Shown here one piece after another: positions 51,806-61,155 of a stretch of 64,000 nt of DNA (position 1 is its first letter; the number at the start of each line of letters is the position of its first letter). Source of the stretch: Polynucleobacter sp. MWH-CaK5 (GTDB lineage Bacteria > Pseudomonadota > Gammaproteobacteria > Burkholderiales > Burkholderiaceae); the NCBI RefSeq assembly GCF_018687615.1, contig NZ_CP061299.1, positions 1,163,433-1,227,432 on the forward strand, read 5' to 3'. The notes beneath the pieces were generated by a model. The model worked only from the letters and a program-made list of their open reading frames with translations, did not search any database and was not told the DNA's origin. The position numbers and the translations under genes were made by a program.

Positions 51806-52672
51806 TTAGCCTTTGGCTTTTGCTCTAAAGACCACACGGGTCAAGATGTTCAAACCTAAAACAACAAACGTGATGAGCAATGCACCGCCCCACGCCAAAT
51901 CAACCCAATTGTCATAAGGGCTCATCGCAAACTGGAAAATAACCACTGGTAAATTCGCCATTGGCGCATTCATATTGGTCGAGAAGAACTGGTTGTTTAA
52001 GGCCGTGAAGAGCAACGGTGCTGTTTCTCCACTGACGCGAGCCAACGCCAACAAGATGCCGGTGATCACACCGCTCTTAGCAGCTGCTAACGTGACTGAG
52101 AATGCGACCTTCCATTTTGGAGCACCCAATGCATAGGCTGCTTCCCTTAAATTACCAGGCACTAGCTGCAGCATATTTTCTGTGGTTCTGACCACCACAG
52201 GAATCGCAATCAAAGCCAAAGCAATCGTACCAGCCCATCCTGAGAAGTGTTTGACCTGAGCCACTAAAACAGCATAAACAAACAATCCAATCACAATCGA
52301 TGGTGCAGACAACATGATGTCATTCACAAAACGAGTGATTGAAGCAATCTTACTTTTGCCACCGTATTCTGAAAGATAAATGCCTGCCATTACACCAATT
52401 GGGGTGCTGATCAAGGTACAACTGATCACGATCAACAAACTACCCACAATTGCGTTGGCAAGACCACCGCCCTCAGAACCTGGGGCTGGCGTGCTTTGAG
52501 TGAACATATTCAAGTCGATGGCCGAGAATCCCTTGATGAAGAGAACGCTCAAGATCCATAACAAGAAAATCATGCCAAGCGCCATAGCAACCATTGACAA
52601 GGTCAAGCCAAGCCAATTAGAACGGCGGCGCTTGTTATAAATAGCTTGATTAAAGTTAGAGTTATTGTTCAT
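51806..52672 (-). CDS. pstA: Phosphate ABC transporter permease PstA
   Basis: 288 residues with six membrane helices and the EAA loop AAYALGAPKWKVAFSVTLAAAKSGVITGILLALARVSGETAPLLF. The Arg/Glu (RVSGETAP) pair is essential in E. coli PstA. The ATG overlaps the pstC stop by 4 nt, so the two permeases are made together. Confidence 0.96.
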   Translation of the reverse strand: MNNNSNFNQAIYNKRRRSNWLGLTLSMVAMALGMIFLLWILSVLFIKGFSAIDLNMFTQSTPAPGSEGGGLANAIVGSLLIVISCTLISTPIGVMAGIYLSEYGGKSKIASITRFVNDIMLSAPSIVIGLFVYAVLVAQVKHFSGWAGTIALALIAIPVVVRTTENMLQLVPGNLREAAYALGAPKWKVAFSVTLAAAKSGVITGILLALARVSGETAPLLFTALNNQFFSTNMNAPMANLPVVIFQFAMSPYDNWVDLAWGGALLITFVVLGLNILTRVVFRAKAKG

Positions 52673-53655
52673 GTCTTTTTACCTTGAGCAGCTTCCATGC
52701 GAGCCAACATGATTTTGGCAATCGCTAGAACAACAAAAGTAATCGCAAATAAGGCGAGACCTAAAGCAAATAATGATGAGTAATGAAGTCCTGGTTCCGC
52801 TTCACCAAATTCATTGGCCAATGTTGAAGCAATCGAGTTACCAGGAGAGAACAATGAAGCACTTAATTTATGCGCATTACCAATCACGAATGTCACCGCC
52901 ATGGTCTCACCCAAAGCGCGACCAAGACCCAACATGATGCCGCCAATCACACCTGTCTTTGTGTAAGGCAAAACAATCTTATTCACAACTTCCCAAGTGG
53001 TGCAACCAATGCCATACGCAGATTCCTTTAATACTGGCGGAACGATTTCAAACACGTCACGCATCACAGATGCAATAAATGGCAAAACCATCATGGCAAG
53101 AATCAATCCTGCGCAGAGAACACCAATGCCATTGAAGGCGCCTGAGAACAAATAACCTAAGACTGGAATTTGGCCAACAGTTCCCGCTAATGCAGGCTGA
53201 ACATAATCTGCAAATAATGGCGCAAAGATAAATAGACCAAACATGCCATAAATGATTGAAGGCACAGCAGCTAATAACTCAACGGCTGTTCCGAGCGGCC
53301 TTCTCAGTGGCGCTGGGCATGTTTCAGTCAAGAAAACAGCCACACCAAAACTAAGAGGTACAGCGATGATCAAAGCAATCAATGCAGTAACGACCGTGCC
53401 AAAAACTGCAATCAGTCCACCGAATTGACCATTGATGATGTCCCATTCAACCGTAAAGAAAAATCCAAGGCCAAATGTGCTGAGTGCCGGCCAAGCATTC
53501 ACGATCAAAGAAATGATGATGCCCACCAATGCAAAAAGCACTGATAGAGCAAAAAATAATGTCGACTTATGAAAGACAAAATCCTGAATTTTTTGTATTT
53601 TCAGAATTTTTTCTGCTTGCGGCGTCAACATGTCAGAAGACTGACTGGTTTTCAT
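52669..53655 (-). CDS. pstC: Phosphate ABC transporter permease PstC
   Basis: 328 residues, six membrane helices. PSIIYGMFGLFIFAPLF and the EAA-loop region ESAYGIGCTTWEVVNKIVLPYTKTGVIGGIMLGLGRALGETMAVTFVIGN are PstC signatures. The long cytoplasmic N-terminus is normal. A hairpin separates it from pstS. Confidence 0.96.
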   Translation of the reverse strand: MKTSQSSDMLTPQAEKILKIQKIQDFVFHKSTLFFALSVLFALVGIIISLIVNAWPALSTFGLGFFFTVEWDIINGQFGGLIAVFGTVVTALIALIIAVPLSFGVAVFLTETCPAPLRRPLGTAVELLAAVPSIIYGMFGLFIFAPLFADYVQPALAGTVGQIPVLGYLFSGAFNGIGVLCAGLILAMMVLPFIASVMRDVFEIVPPVLKESAYGIGCTTWEVVNKIVLPYTKTGVIGGIMLGLGRALGETMAVTFVIGNAHKLSASLFSPGNSIASTLANEFGEAEPGLHYSSLFALGLALFAITFVVLAIAKIMLARMEAAQGKKT

Positions 53656-53673
53656 AGGCTATCCAATTAATGA

Positions 53674-53705
53674 TTAAAGCCCGGCATCGAGATACCGGGC
53701 TTTAA
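53674..53705 (-). terminator. Attenuator-like hairpin between pstS and pstC
   Basis: Stem TTAAAGCCCGG / CCGGGCTTTAA with a ten-base loop; an inner ATC/GAT pairing may extend it. Only three T follow the GC part, so it is likely leaky: it can protect the pstS message and lower pstCAB expression, as usual for binding-protein genes. Confidence 0.65.
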
Positions 53706-53716
53706 CTTTATAACAA

Positions 53717-54745
53717 TTACTTGGTATTGATTTTTGTCCAAACATTCTTACGAATGAAGTCTGTTGTAGCGTCTGGCATTGGCACGTAGTCCAAGTCAGC
53801 AGCCATCTTTTTACCTTCTTTGAAAGCAAAGTCAAAGAACTTCAATACTTCTGCAGCATTTGCTTTATTGCCAGGCTCTTTGTACATCAAGATGAATGAT
53901 GCACCAGTGATTGGCCATGATTTGGCACCAGGAGCATTGGTGATGAATGTACCCATGCCTGGAACCTTAGACCAATCTGTGCCAGCTGCGGCGGCGGCAA
54001 ATGTTTCATCATCAGGCTTGACCGTTTGACCAGCTTGGTTCACCAAATTCAAATAAGGCATATTGTTTTTCTTGGTGTATGCATACTCAACATAACCAAT
54101 TGAATTTTTAACACGGTTAACGTTTGCAGCAACACCTTCGTTACCTTTGCCACCGATTGAAGAAGCTGCTGGCCATTTAACGGCAGCACCTGCACCAACG
54201 GTCTTTTTCCAGTCAGCATTCACCTTTGCCAAATAATCAGTGAAGATCGCTGTTGTACCTGAACCATCGGCACGATGAACCACGGTGATGTTAGCATCTG
54301 GCAACTTAACGCCTGGGTTCAATGCGGCAATCTTGGCATCGCTCCATTTAGAGATGGTGCCCATGAAGATCTGAGCCAATACATCACCAGTCACTTTAAT
54401 TTGACCTGGCTTGATGCCTTCAACGTTGATCACTGGAACAACACCACCAATGATCGCTGGGAATTGAACCAAACCGTCTTTTTCTAGATCTTCAAACTTA
54501 ACCGGTGCATCAGATGCGCCAAAGTCCACTGTTTTTGCTTTGATCTGTTTGATACCGCCTGAAGAACCAATCGATTGATAGTTCAAACCATTTTTAGTTT
54601 TAGCTTTGTAAGCCTCAGCCCATTTTGCATAAATTGGGTAAGGGAATGTAGCGCCGGCACCAGTGATATCTGCTGCAAGAGCTGTAGTAACTGTTGATAA
54701 AGTGATTGCGCCTGCAACCAATGATTTTGTTAGTAATGCTTTCAT
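53717..54745 (-). CDS. pstS: Phosphate-binding periplasmic protein PstS
   Basis: 342 residues with signal peptide (MKALLTKSLVAGAITLSTVTTALA). Mature start ADITGAGATFPYPIYAKWAEAY carries the first phosphate loop; GSSGGIKQIKAKTVDFGASDAPV and HRADGSGTTAIFTDYL form the rest of the anion site. An upstream ATG (54760) lies inside the ribosome site GAGGAAA, so 54745 is chosen. First gene of the Pst operon, under the Pho box at 54804. Confidence 0.96.
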   Translation of the reverse strand: MKALLTKSLVAGAITLSTVTTALAADITGAGATFPYPIYAKWAEAYKAKTKNGLNYQSIGSSGGIKQIKAKTVDFGASDAPVKFEDLEKDGLVQFPAIIGGVVPVINVEGIKPGQIKVTGDVLAQIFMGTISKWSDAKIAALNPGVKLPDANITVVHRADGSGTTAIFTDYLAKVNADWKKTVGAGAAVKWPAASSIGGKGNEGVAANVNRVKNSIGYVEYAYTKKNNMPYLNLVNQAGQTVKPDDETFAAAAAGTDWSKVPGMGTFITNAPGAKSWPITGASFILMYKEPGNKANAAEVLKFFDFAFKEGKKMAADLDYVPMPDATTDFIRKNVWTKINTK

Positions 54746-54763
54746 ATATATTTTCCTCATTCA

Positions 54764-54782
54764 ATGACGCACAGCGCGTCAT
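54764..54782 (-). promoter_or_regulatory. Stem-loop in the pstS 5' untranslated region
   Basis: Perfect 7-bp arms ATGACGC / GCGTCAT with a five-base loop, ending 19 bases before the pstS start codon and just ahead of its ribosome site. It may stabilise or modulate the message. Confidence 0.45.
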
Positions 54783-54787
54783 GAGGA

Positions 54788-54821
54788 ACAATACCGATTA
54801 ATTATGAAAGTTTTGTGACAA
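54788..54821 (-). promoter_or_regulatory. Pho box and -10 element of pstS
   Basis: On the coding strand TTGTCACAAAACTTTCAT (54821 down to 54804) matches the Pho box CTGTCATAAAACTGTCAT at 15 of 18 bases, with both TGTCA-like half sites 11 bases apart. TATTGT (54793-54788) follows after 10 bases, the normal spacing to -10. PhoB binding is inferred from this match. Confidence 0.85.
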
Positions 54822-54844
54822 TAAAAATATTTTTAACTTAAACC

Positions 54845-54878
54845 AGTCATTGATTTTTATCTATAAAAATCAATGACT
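54845..54878. terminator. Long inverted repeat between acr3 and the pst promoter
   Basis: Perfect 16-bp arms AGTCATTGATTTTTAT / ATAAAAATCAATGACT around a two-base loop, directly after the acr3 stop. There is no T run after it on the acr3 strand, so termination is uncertain. It may be a barrier between ars and pst transcripts. Confidence 0.55.
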
Positions 54879-54887
54879 TAAATATGT

Positions 54888-55898
54888 CTATTTTGTAGGG
54901 TTCCAGCGGTTCACCAAGGCCACCAGGCTCAACATCACGGGCACCTCAACCAAAACCCCCACTACGGTGGCTAAAGCAGCGCCAGAGTTCAAGCCAAAGA
55001 GCGATATGGCCACAGCCACAGCCAATTCAAAGAAATTAGAGGTGCCAATCAAACAGGCAGGACCAGCCACTTGATGGGGTAACTTTAGTAATTTGGCACC
55101 CCAATATGCAATAAAGAAAATGCCATAAGTTTGAATGATCAAAGGAATCGCAATCAAAATGATCACAGTGGGTTTATCAATAATGGTCTGCGCCTGAAAA
55201 GCAAATAACAAAACCACTGTAGAAATCAAACCAATGATGGAAGCAGGCTTGATACCAGCCACAAATGCAGTAATTGCATCAGATGATTTTTTTTGCAAGA
55301 CACTGCGCGTGATCATGCCAGCGATTAAAGGTAAGACCACATAAAGAATCGTTGATAGAACCAAGGTTTCCCAAGGAACGGTGACATTGGTCACACCTAA
55401 TAAGAACGCGGCAATCGGTGCAAAGGCCACAACCATGATCAAGTCATTGACTGAAACTTGTACCAAGGTGTAATTAGGATCCCCTTTGACCAACTGACTC
55501 CACACAAACACCATGGCCGTACAAGGGGCCACACCCAATAGAATCATTCCTGCGATGTATTCAGAAGCATCTTGCGGGCTGACCCAGCCAGAAAAAATGT
55601 ATTCAAAGAAAAGAACGCCCAGAGCAGCCATCGTGAATGGTTTGATCAACCAGTTCACCACAATTGTCAACATCAAGCCTGCTGGCTTTTTGCCTACATC
55701 CTTCACTGCTGACCAATCAATCTGAACCATCATTGGATAAATCATGACCCAAATTAATACGGCCACCACCAAATTAACGCTGGCAAATTCAATCGCAGCA
55801 ATGGCTTGGAATACACCCGGCATCATCACACCAAGGATCACTCCTAAAACAATGGCTAAGGCCACCCAGACTGTTAAGTAACGCTCAAATAAACCCAT
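54888..55898 (-). CDS. acr3: ACR3-family arsenite efflux permease
   Basis: 336 residues, ten membrane helices. Signature segments: GVAPCTAMVFVWSQLVKGDPNYTLVQVSVNDLIM holds the catalytic Cys of helix 4, and GPACLIGTSNFFELAVAVAISLFG the conserved helix 9 Glu. It exports arsenite by proton exchange. An A-rich 79-bp leader lies between it and arsC, with AAAGAAAC as a weak ribosome site. The pst operon follows on the same strand. Confidence 0.95.
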   Translation of the reverse strand: MGLFERYLTVWVALAIVLGVILGVMMPGVFQAIAAIEFASVNLVVAVLIWVMIYPMMVQIDWSAVKDVGKKPAGLMLTIVVNWLIKPFTMAALGVLFFEYIFSGWVSPQDASEYIAGMILLGVAPCTAMVFVWSQLVKGDPNYTLVQVSVNDLIMVVAFAPIAAFLLGVTNVTVPWETLVLSTILYVVLPLIAGMITRSVLQKKSSDAITAFVAGIKPASIIGLISTVVLLFAFQAQTIIDKPTVIILIAIPLIIQTYGIFFIAYWGAKLLKLPHQVAGPACLIGTSNFFELAVAVAISLFGLNSGAALATVVGVLVEVPVMLSLVALVNRWNPTK

Positions 55899-55977
55899 GG
55901 TGTTTCTTTCTTTTTAATTTAGTTCTTTTTGTTGTTTATTAATTATTTTTTGTATTTTTTATTTGTGTTGTTATTGC

Positions 55978-56484
55978 TTACTTAACTTCAGCAAGTTTTT
56001 TAAGTTCAGACTGAATGGTCATCGCATCCAGTTTCTCTAGAGGCATTGCTGCCAAGATATCCATGCGCTTTCTTAGACCAACCATGACTTCTTTGAATGC
56101 ACGTCTCTTCTCATCATCAGTACCCTGCACTTGTGATGGGTCTGGATAGCCCCAGTGAGCTGTGGCTGGCTTACCTGGCCAGAATGGGCAAACTTCACCG
56201 GCTGCGTTATCGCACACCGTGATGATGAAATCCATTTGAGGAGCGTCTTCTTTGCCATAAACATCCCAGCTCTTTGAAGATAATTTTTCTTCTGGGTAAC
56301 CCATTTCTTTGGCTAGCTCAGCTGCAAAAGGATTGACCTTGGTGCCAGGTGTTGAGCCTGCAGAGAAGCCTACAAAGCGACCACTGGCATGAGTAGAAGC
56401 AATCGCCTCACCCAGAACTGATCGAGCTGAATTGTGCGTGCACAAAAATAGGATGTTGTATTTTTTCATGATGTTTTGAGTCAT
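55978..56484 (-). CDS. arsC: Arsenate reductase, low-molecular-weight phosphatase type
   Basis: 168 residues. The N-terminal P-loop NILFLCTHNSARSVLGEA (CxxNxxRS) is the arsenate/phosphotyrosine-phosphatase loop; Cys15 (counting from the first Met) is the nucleophile. A later Cys pair region (FIITVCDNAAGEVCPFWPG) supplies the resolving cysteines, as in thioredoxin-coupled ArsC. The acid is in WGYPDPSQVQG. ATGs at 56484 and 56469 are both possible starts. It stands between arsR and acr3. Confidence 0.94.
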   Translation of the reverse strand: MTQNIMKKYNILFLCTHNSARSVLGEAIASTHASGRFVGFSAGSTPGTKVNPFAAELAKEMGYPEEKLSSKSWDVYGKEDAPQMDFIITVCDNAAGEVCPFWPGKPATAHWGYPDPSQVQGTDDEKRRAFKEVMVGLRKRMDILAAMPLEKLDAMTIQSELKKLAEVK

Positions 56485-56501
56485 TGAAGAATGCAGTTGT
56501 A

Positions 56502-56825
56502 TTAATTGATACTTTTATCTTTTTTAGTGGGCGCGCAAACTTTTCCACCGCAGCAGTTGAATAAAAGGAAATCCATGAGACTGGCCACCTGCTCTGCATG
56601 AGGTCGGTAGATTAAATTTCTACTTTGACGCTCAACCAAAATAAGATTGGCTTGATAGAGTTCTTTGAGATGAAAGGACAAAGTAGCCGCCGGAATACCC
56701 AAGCTCTCTTTGATTTCTGAAGGAGTAACACCCTCAGCGCCCTTTTGGACAATTAGGCGGAAGATATTGAGCCTTGATTCTTGACCAAGAGCTAGGAAGG
56801 ATTGAACTGCGTCTATATTTTTCAT
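56502..56825 (-). CDS. arsR: ArsR-family arsenite-responsive repressor
   Basis: 107 residues. Winged helix about 10-80 (SRLNIFRLIVQKGAEGVTPSEIKESLGIPAATLSFHLKELYQANLI). The classic helix-3 ELCVCDL site is absent; instead a Cys cluster sits at the C-terminus (CCGGKVC: Cys91, Cys92, Cys97), the arrangement seen in ArsR proteins with a C-terminal three-Cys As(III) site. A perfect palindrome overlaps its own start codon. Confidence 0.94.
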   Translation of the reverse strand: MKNIDAVQSFLALGQESRLNIFRLIVQKGAEGVTPSEIKESLGIPAATLSFHLKELYQANLILVERQSRNLIYRPHAEQVASLMDFLLFNCCGGKVCAPTKKDKSIN

Positions 56826-56848
56826 AATTCCATCATAATGGAATTATG
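56823..56848 (-). promoter_or_regulatory. Palindromic operator overlapping the arsR start codon
   Basis: Perfect 11-bp arms CATAATTCCAT (56823-56833) and ATGGAATTATG (56838-56848) with a four-base spacer. The arsR ATG is the first three bases of one arm. ArsR dimers bind such dyads, so bound repressor would cover the start region. Confidence 0.75.
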
Positions 56849-56903
56849 TGACAAATTGATGACAGCAAATCCTTGAGTATCTTTGCTGCAGGGGTTTTAG
56901 CTA

Positions 56904-58244
56904 TTAAACCGGGATGGTTTGAGCAATGCTCTTGGCCTGCTCTTGGGCTTGGTGAGCATCTTGTGCTTCGACCATCACCCTGAGTAGAGGCTCAGTGCCA
57001 GATGGGCGAATCAACACTCTGCCGCTGCCATTGAGATTCTTTTCTGCTTGAGTGATTGCCTCTTGCATCTTGGCATCAGTCTTCCAGTCATAGCCTTGTT
57101 TGTATTTCACATTGATCAAGCTTTGCGGGAACAAAGTCACCTTCTCTAAGAGTTGTGCCAAGGTTTTTTGATTTTGCTTCATGGCTGATAGCACTTGCAG
57201 TGCTGCCACAATGCCATCACCTGTGGTGTGCTTGTCTAGACAAATCAGATGCCCAGAGCCTTCACCACCTAATTGCCAATTATTTTCTTTTAGCTTCTCA
57301 AGCACGTAGCGATCACCTACTTTGGCGCGCTCGAATTGAATGCCTTCAGCCTGAATAGCTTTTTCAACGGCCATATTCGTCATCAAAGTACCAACCACGC
57401 CTTTGACTGACTCACCAGCATCTTTTCTGGCTTTGGCAATCAGATAAAGCAACTCATCACCATTGAATAATCTGCCATGAGCATCAACCAATTGCAGACG
57501 ATCAGCATCACCATCCAAAGCAATGCCTAGATCTGCTTTTTCTTCTTTAACTTTTTCAATCAAGGCCTTCGGTGCAGTAGCACCGACACCATCATTGATG
57601 TTTTTACCGTTAGGATGAATACCAATCGAAACAACTTCAGCGCCTAACTCGTGGAACACGTGCGGAGCGATGTGATACGCGGCACCGTGGGCACAGTCGA
57701 CCACCAACTTAAGGCCATGAAGACTCAAATGATTAGGAAATGTGCTCTTACAAAATTCAATATAACGACCAGTTGCATCGTCCAAACGTTTTGCTTTACC
57801 TAAGTGAGCTGAATCAACACAGTTCATTGCTTCATTGAGAGCAGCTTCAATTTGCAGTTCAACAGCATCATCTAATTTGTCACCATTGGCAGAAAAGAAT
57901 TTAATTCCGTTGTCGTGATACGGATTGTGTGAAGCAGAGATCACAACACCTGCAGACAAACGCAAGGTGCGTGTTAAGTATGCAACCGCTGGTGTTGGCA
58001 TCGGACCACACAACATCACATCCACACCAGCTGCAGAGAATCCTGCTTCTAAAGCAGCTTCCAATAAATATCCAGAAACACGGGTGTCTTTACCAATCAA
58101 TACAGTGGGCTTGCCATGAGTGCCGGCATTTTTAGCCAATACTTGACCAGCCGCGTAACCCAAGCGCATCACAAAGTCAGGGACGATCGGAAACTTGCCG
58201 ACTTCCCCACGAATACCATCTGTACCAAAATATTGACGTGTCAT
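56904..58244 (-). CDS. glmM: Phosphoglucosamine mutase
   Basis: Turns glucosamine-6-phosphate into glucosamine-1-phosphate for cell-wall UDP-GlcNAc. 446 residues. Phosphoserine loop SAGVVISASHNPYHDNGIKFF (first Ser of SHN), metal loop IALDGDADRLQLVD, sugar-specificity loop GGEGSGHLI and the phosphate-binding loop VLIRPSGTEPLLRVMVEA. It lies 9 nt behind folP in the ftsH-folP-glmM order. Confidence 0.97.
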   Translation of the reverse strand: MTRQYFGTDGIRGEVGKFPIVPDFVMRLGYAAGQVLAKNAGTHGKPTVLIGKDTRVSGYLLEAALEAGFSAAGVDVMLCGPMPTPAVAYLTRTLRLSAGVVISASHNPYHDNGIKFFSANGDKLDDAVELQIEAALNEAMNCVDSAHLGKAKRLDDATGRYIEFCKSTFPNHLSLHGLKLVVDCAHGAAYHIAPHVFHELGAEVVSIGIHPNGKNINDGVGATAPKALIEKVKEEKADLGIALDGDADRLQLVDAHGRLFNGDELLYLIAKARKDAGESVKGVVGTLMTNMAVEKAIQAEGIQFERAKVGDRYVLEKLKENNWQLGGEGSGHLICLDKHTTGDGIVAALQVLSAMKQNQKTLAQLLEKVTLFPQSLINVKYKQGYDWKTDAKMQEAITQAEKNLNGSGRVLIRPSGTEPLLRVMVEAQDAHQAQEQAKSIAQTIPV

Positions 58245-58253
58245 ATATGCATT

Positions 58254-59114
58254 TTATAAGTATTCTTGGGCGACCACCCAAATTTTGACGGCATCCATGG
58301 TTTGATCAACATCATGCACCCTCAATACCTTGGCACCACGCTCTAAAGCCATCAGAGCTGCCGCCACACTCGCGGTTTGACGATGAGCCATGTCTTTGCC
58401 TGTGATGGCACCCAAACTGGATTTTCTGGAAATCCCAGCAACCACCGGTAAGCCATGTTGGCAGAATGCTTGGAAGTGAGCCAACATGGTCATGTTGTGC
58501 TCCAAGGTTTTACCAAAACCAAATCCTGGGTCAATCGCTAAACGATCGCGATCAACACCTTCATCTTCTAAAGCCACGCATCGCTCCATCAAGAAGCCAT
58601 TCACCTCGGCCACCACATCTTTATAGTGTGGATCGAATTGCATGGTGCTCGGATCTTTTTGCATGTGCATGAGCATCACACCACATGAGCTCTTAGCAAT
58701 TGCTTCAATCGCATGAGGTTGTCTGAATGCCCAAATATCATTAATGCAATCAATGCCAAGATTAATCGCTGCTGCCATCACCTTTGCTTTATAGGTGTCC
58801 ACTGAAATCGCCACAGGCGCGTCTTTAAGAACTTCTAAGACAGGCATGACACGGTCTAATTCTTCTTGCAAAGATAAAGGTTCAGAACCAGGACGACTCG
58901 ACTCACCGCCCACATCAATCATTTCTGCACCTTCAGCAATCAATCGTTCTGCTTGCTTGAGTGCTGTATCACGATTAGCAAACAACCCACCATCAGAAAA
59001 AGAGTCTGGTGTGACATTGAGGATGCCCATCACCACTGGAGCAGTGCGTTTGCGCCAGTCAAAAAGAAAACGCCCGCAGCGCCATGCCACGGGCGTTAAG
59101 TCATGCTTTGCCAT
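58254..59114 (-). CDS. folP: Dihydropteroate synthase
   Basis: Joins p-aminobenzoate to dihydropterin pyrophosphate; the sulfonamide target. 286 residues. Loop 1 GILNVTPDSFSDGG and loop 2 GGESSRPGSEPLS, then VDTYKAKVM, NDIWAF, and IDPGFGFGKTLEHN complete the barrel. Its ATG shares the A of the ftsH stop (TAATG), so its translation is coupled to ftsH. Confidence 0.96.
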   Translation of the reverse strand: MAKHDLTPVAWRCGRFLFDWRKRTAPVVMGILNVTPDSFSDGGLFANRDTALKQAERLIAEGAEMIDVGGESSRPGSEPLSLQEELDRVMPVLEVLKDAPVAISVDTYKAKVMAAAINLGIDCINDIWAFRQPHAIEAIAKSSCGVMLMHMQKDPSTMQFDPHYKDVVAEVNGFLMERCVALEDEGVDRDRLAIDPGFGFGKTLEHNMTMLAHFQAFCQHGLPVVAGISRKSSLGAITGKDMAHRQTASVAAALMALERGAKVLRVHDVDQTMDAVKIWVVAQEYL

Positions 59115-60997
59115 TAAGCCGCCGCTGGGGCGCCCCCTTCGGCAACCACTGTTGAACCACCCGTGCCGCCGCCATTATTTGGCGCGCTTGGTGGGTACTT
59201 TGGTGGACGTGGATCTTTACCAGCCATGATGTCATTGACTTGATCTGCATCGATGGTTTCCCATTCGAGCAAAGCCTTGACCATGACTTCTACTTTGTCA
59301 CGATTGTCTTCAAGAATCTTCTTGGCCACAGCGTATTGCTTGTCAAGAATCGCACGGATCTCAACGTCTACTTTTTGCTGGGTCGCTTCAGACACAGATT
59401 TAGAGCTCACCGGACCAAACATACCTTGCTGATCAGGATCCACATAAACCATCGTACCGAGTACTTCACTCATGCCGTAACGAGTGACCATGTCACGCGC
59501 CATTTTGGTGGCACGCTCAAAGTCATTCGATGCACCAGTGCTGCTGGAGTTCAAGAAAATTTCTTCAGCCAAACGACCGCCGAACAAAATTGAAATCTCT
59601 TCCAACATCTTGTCTTTGTACATGTTCACACGATCATGCTCAGGCAACTGCCAAGTCACACCCAATGCCCAACCGCGCGGCATGATGCTGACCTTATGAA
59701 CAGGGTCTGCCTTTGGCAATACTTTTGCCACAACCGCATGGCCTGATTCGTGATAAGCCGTGTTACGACGCTCTTCTTCACGCATCACTGCAGACTTGCG
59801 CTCAGGACCCATGAAGATTTTGTCTTTCGCATCTTCGAAGTCTTGCATGTCAACCGTGCGCTTATTGCGACGCGCTGCAAACAAGGCTGATTCGTTCACC
59901 AAGTTGGCCAAGTCAGCACCTGAGAATCCTGGTGTGCCACGCGCTAATACTGCTGCATCAACGTCGGTGCTGATAGGCACCTTGCGCATATGCACTTTAA
60001 GAATCTGTTCGCGACCACGAATGTCAGGCAAGCCAACATACACTTGACGGTCAAAACGACCTGGACGCAATAAAGCTTTATCAAGCACGTCTGAACGGTT
60101 GGTTGCAGCAATCACGATCACGCCGCTGTTCGGCTCGAAACCATCCATCTCAACCAACATTTGGTTCAAGGTTTGTTCGCGCTCATCATTACCGCCGCCC
60201 ATACCAGCACCACGATGGCGACCAACAGCGTCGATCTCATCGATGAAGACGATACAAGGGGCTTGTTTCTTAGCGTTCTCAAACATGTCGCGCACACGAG
60301 CGGCACCAACACCCACAAACATCTCAACGAAGTCTGAACCTGAGATTGCAAAGAACGGCACCTTGGCTTCACCGGCGATGGCTTTTGCTAATAATGTTTT
60401 ACCTGTTCCTGGAGGACCTACCAAGAGCACGCCTCTTGGAATATGGCCACCCAGCTTTTGGAATTTAGTCGGATCTTTTAAGAAATCAACGAGCTCAAAG
60501 ACTTCTTCTTTGGCTTCATCACATCCAGCCACATCAGCAAATGTGACAGCATTTGTATTTTCATCAATCAAGCGAGCTTTTGATTTACCAAATGAGAATG
60601 CTCCGCCTTTGCCACCACCTTGCATTTGGCGCATCATCAAAAACCAAAAACCAATGATCAACAATGTTGGGCCCAAGTAGTACAAAGCAGATACCAAAAG
60701 ACTTTGCTCTTCTTCTGCTTTACCGGTTACTTGAACGCCGTATTTCATCAAGTCGCCAACCATCCAGATGTCTCCTGGGCTGACAACAGAATATTTCTGG
60801 CCATCCATTGGAACCACTTGGATGTTGCGACCCTGAACATCCACTCTCTTCACTTTGCCATTTTTGGCATCTTCCATGAATTGAGAATAGGTGATGTTTT
60901 CTTGAGCGCGCGGCTTATCGAATTGCTTGAAGACAGTGAACAGCACGAGGCCCACGATGAGCCACACACCAACTTTCTGCATCAAATTATTGTTCAC
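59114..60997 (-). CDS. ftsH: ATP-dependent membrane zinc protease FtsH
   Basis: 627 residues. Two membrane helices (about 9-24 and 101-122) flank a periplasmic domain. AAA module: Walker A GPPGTGKT (194-201), Walker B FIDEIDAVGR, second region of homology near 300-315. Protease: HESGH (416-420) plus a distant Asp ligand. The C-terminus is rich in Pro/Gly/Ala. Degrades unassembled membrane proteins and regulators such as RpoH and LpxC in relatives. Confidence 0.97.
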   Translation of the reverse strand: MNNNLMQKVGVWLIVGLVLFTVFKQFDKPRAQENITYSQFMEDAKNGKVKRVDVQGRNIQVVPMDGQKYSVVSPGDIWMVGDLMKYGVQVTGKAEEEQSLLVSALYYLGPTLLIIGFWFLMMRQMQGGGKGGAFSFGKSKARLIDENTNAVTFADVAGCDEAKEEVFELVDFLKDPTKFQKLGGHIPRGVLLVGPPGTGKTLLAKAIAGEAKVPFFAISGSDFVEMFVGVGAARVRDMFENAKKQAPCIVFIDEIDAVGRHRGAGMGGGNDEREQTLNQMLVEMDGFEPNSGVIVIAATNRSDVLDKALLRPGRFDRQVYVGLPDIRGREQILKVHMRKVPISTDVDAAVLARGTPGFSGADLANLVNESALFAARRNKRTVDMQDFEDAKDKIFMGPERKSAVMREEERRNTAYHESGHAVVAKVLPKADPVHKVSIMPRGWALGVTWQLPEHDRVNMYKDKMLEEISILFGGRLAEEIFLNSSSTGASNDFERATKMARDMVTRYGMSEVLGTMVYVDPDQQGMFGPVSSKSVSEATQQKVDVEIRAILDKQYAVAKKILEDNRDKVEVMVKALLEWETIDADQVNDIMAGKDPRPPKYPPSAPNNGGGTGGSTVVAEGGAPAAA

Positions 60998-61155
60998 AAA
61001 GCCTCCTTAAGGCGGATATATCTATACACAATATGATTCTACTCCCTCCCCTTTTCAAGTGCTTAATTAAAAAAGTCGCTAAATCCCATAGATTTGTTAT
61101 GGTTTTAGCCTTTTTCGGGGGCTTTTTCAGGGGTTTTCTTTCAGAGGTCAAACAC

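Noticed and set aside
61095..61155. Terminator between ftsH and rlmE
   Set aside because: G-rich and T-rich runs are present but no stem long enough to support a call.
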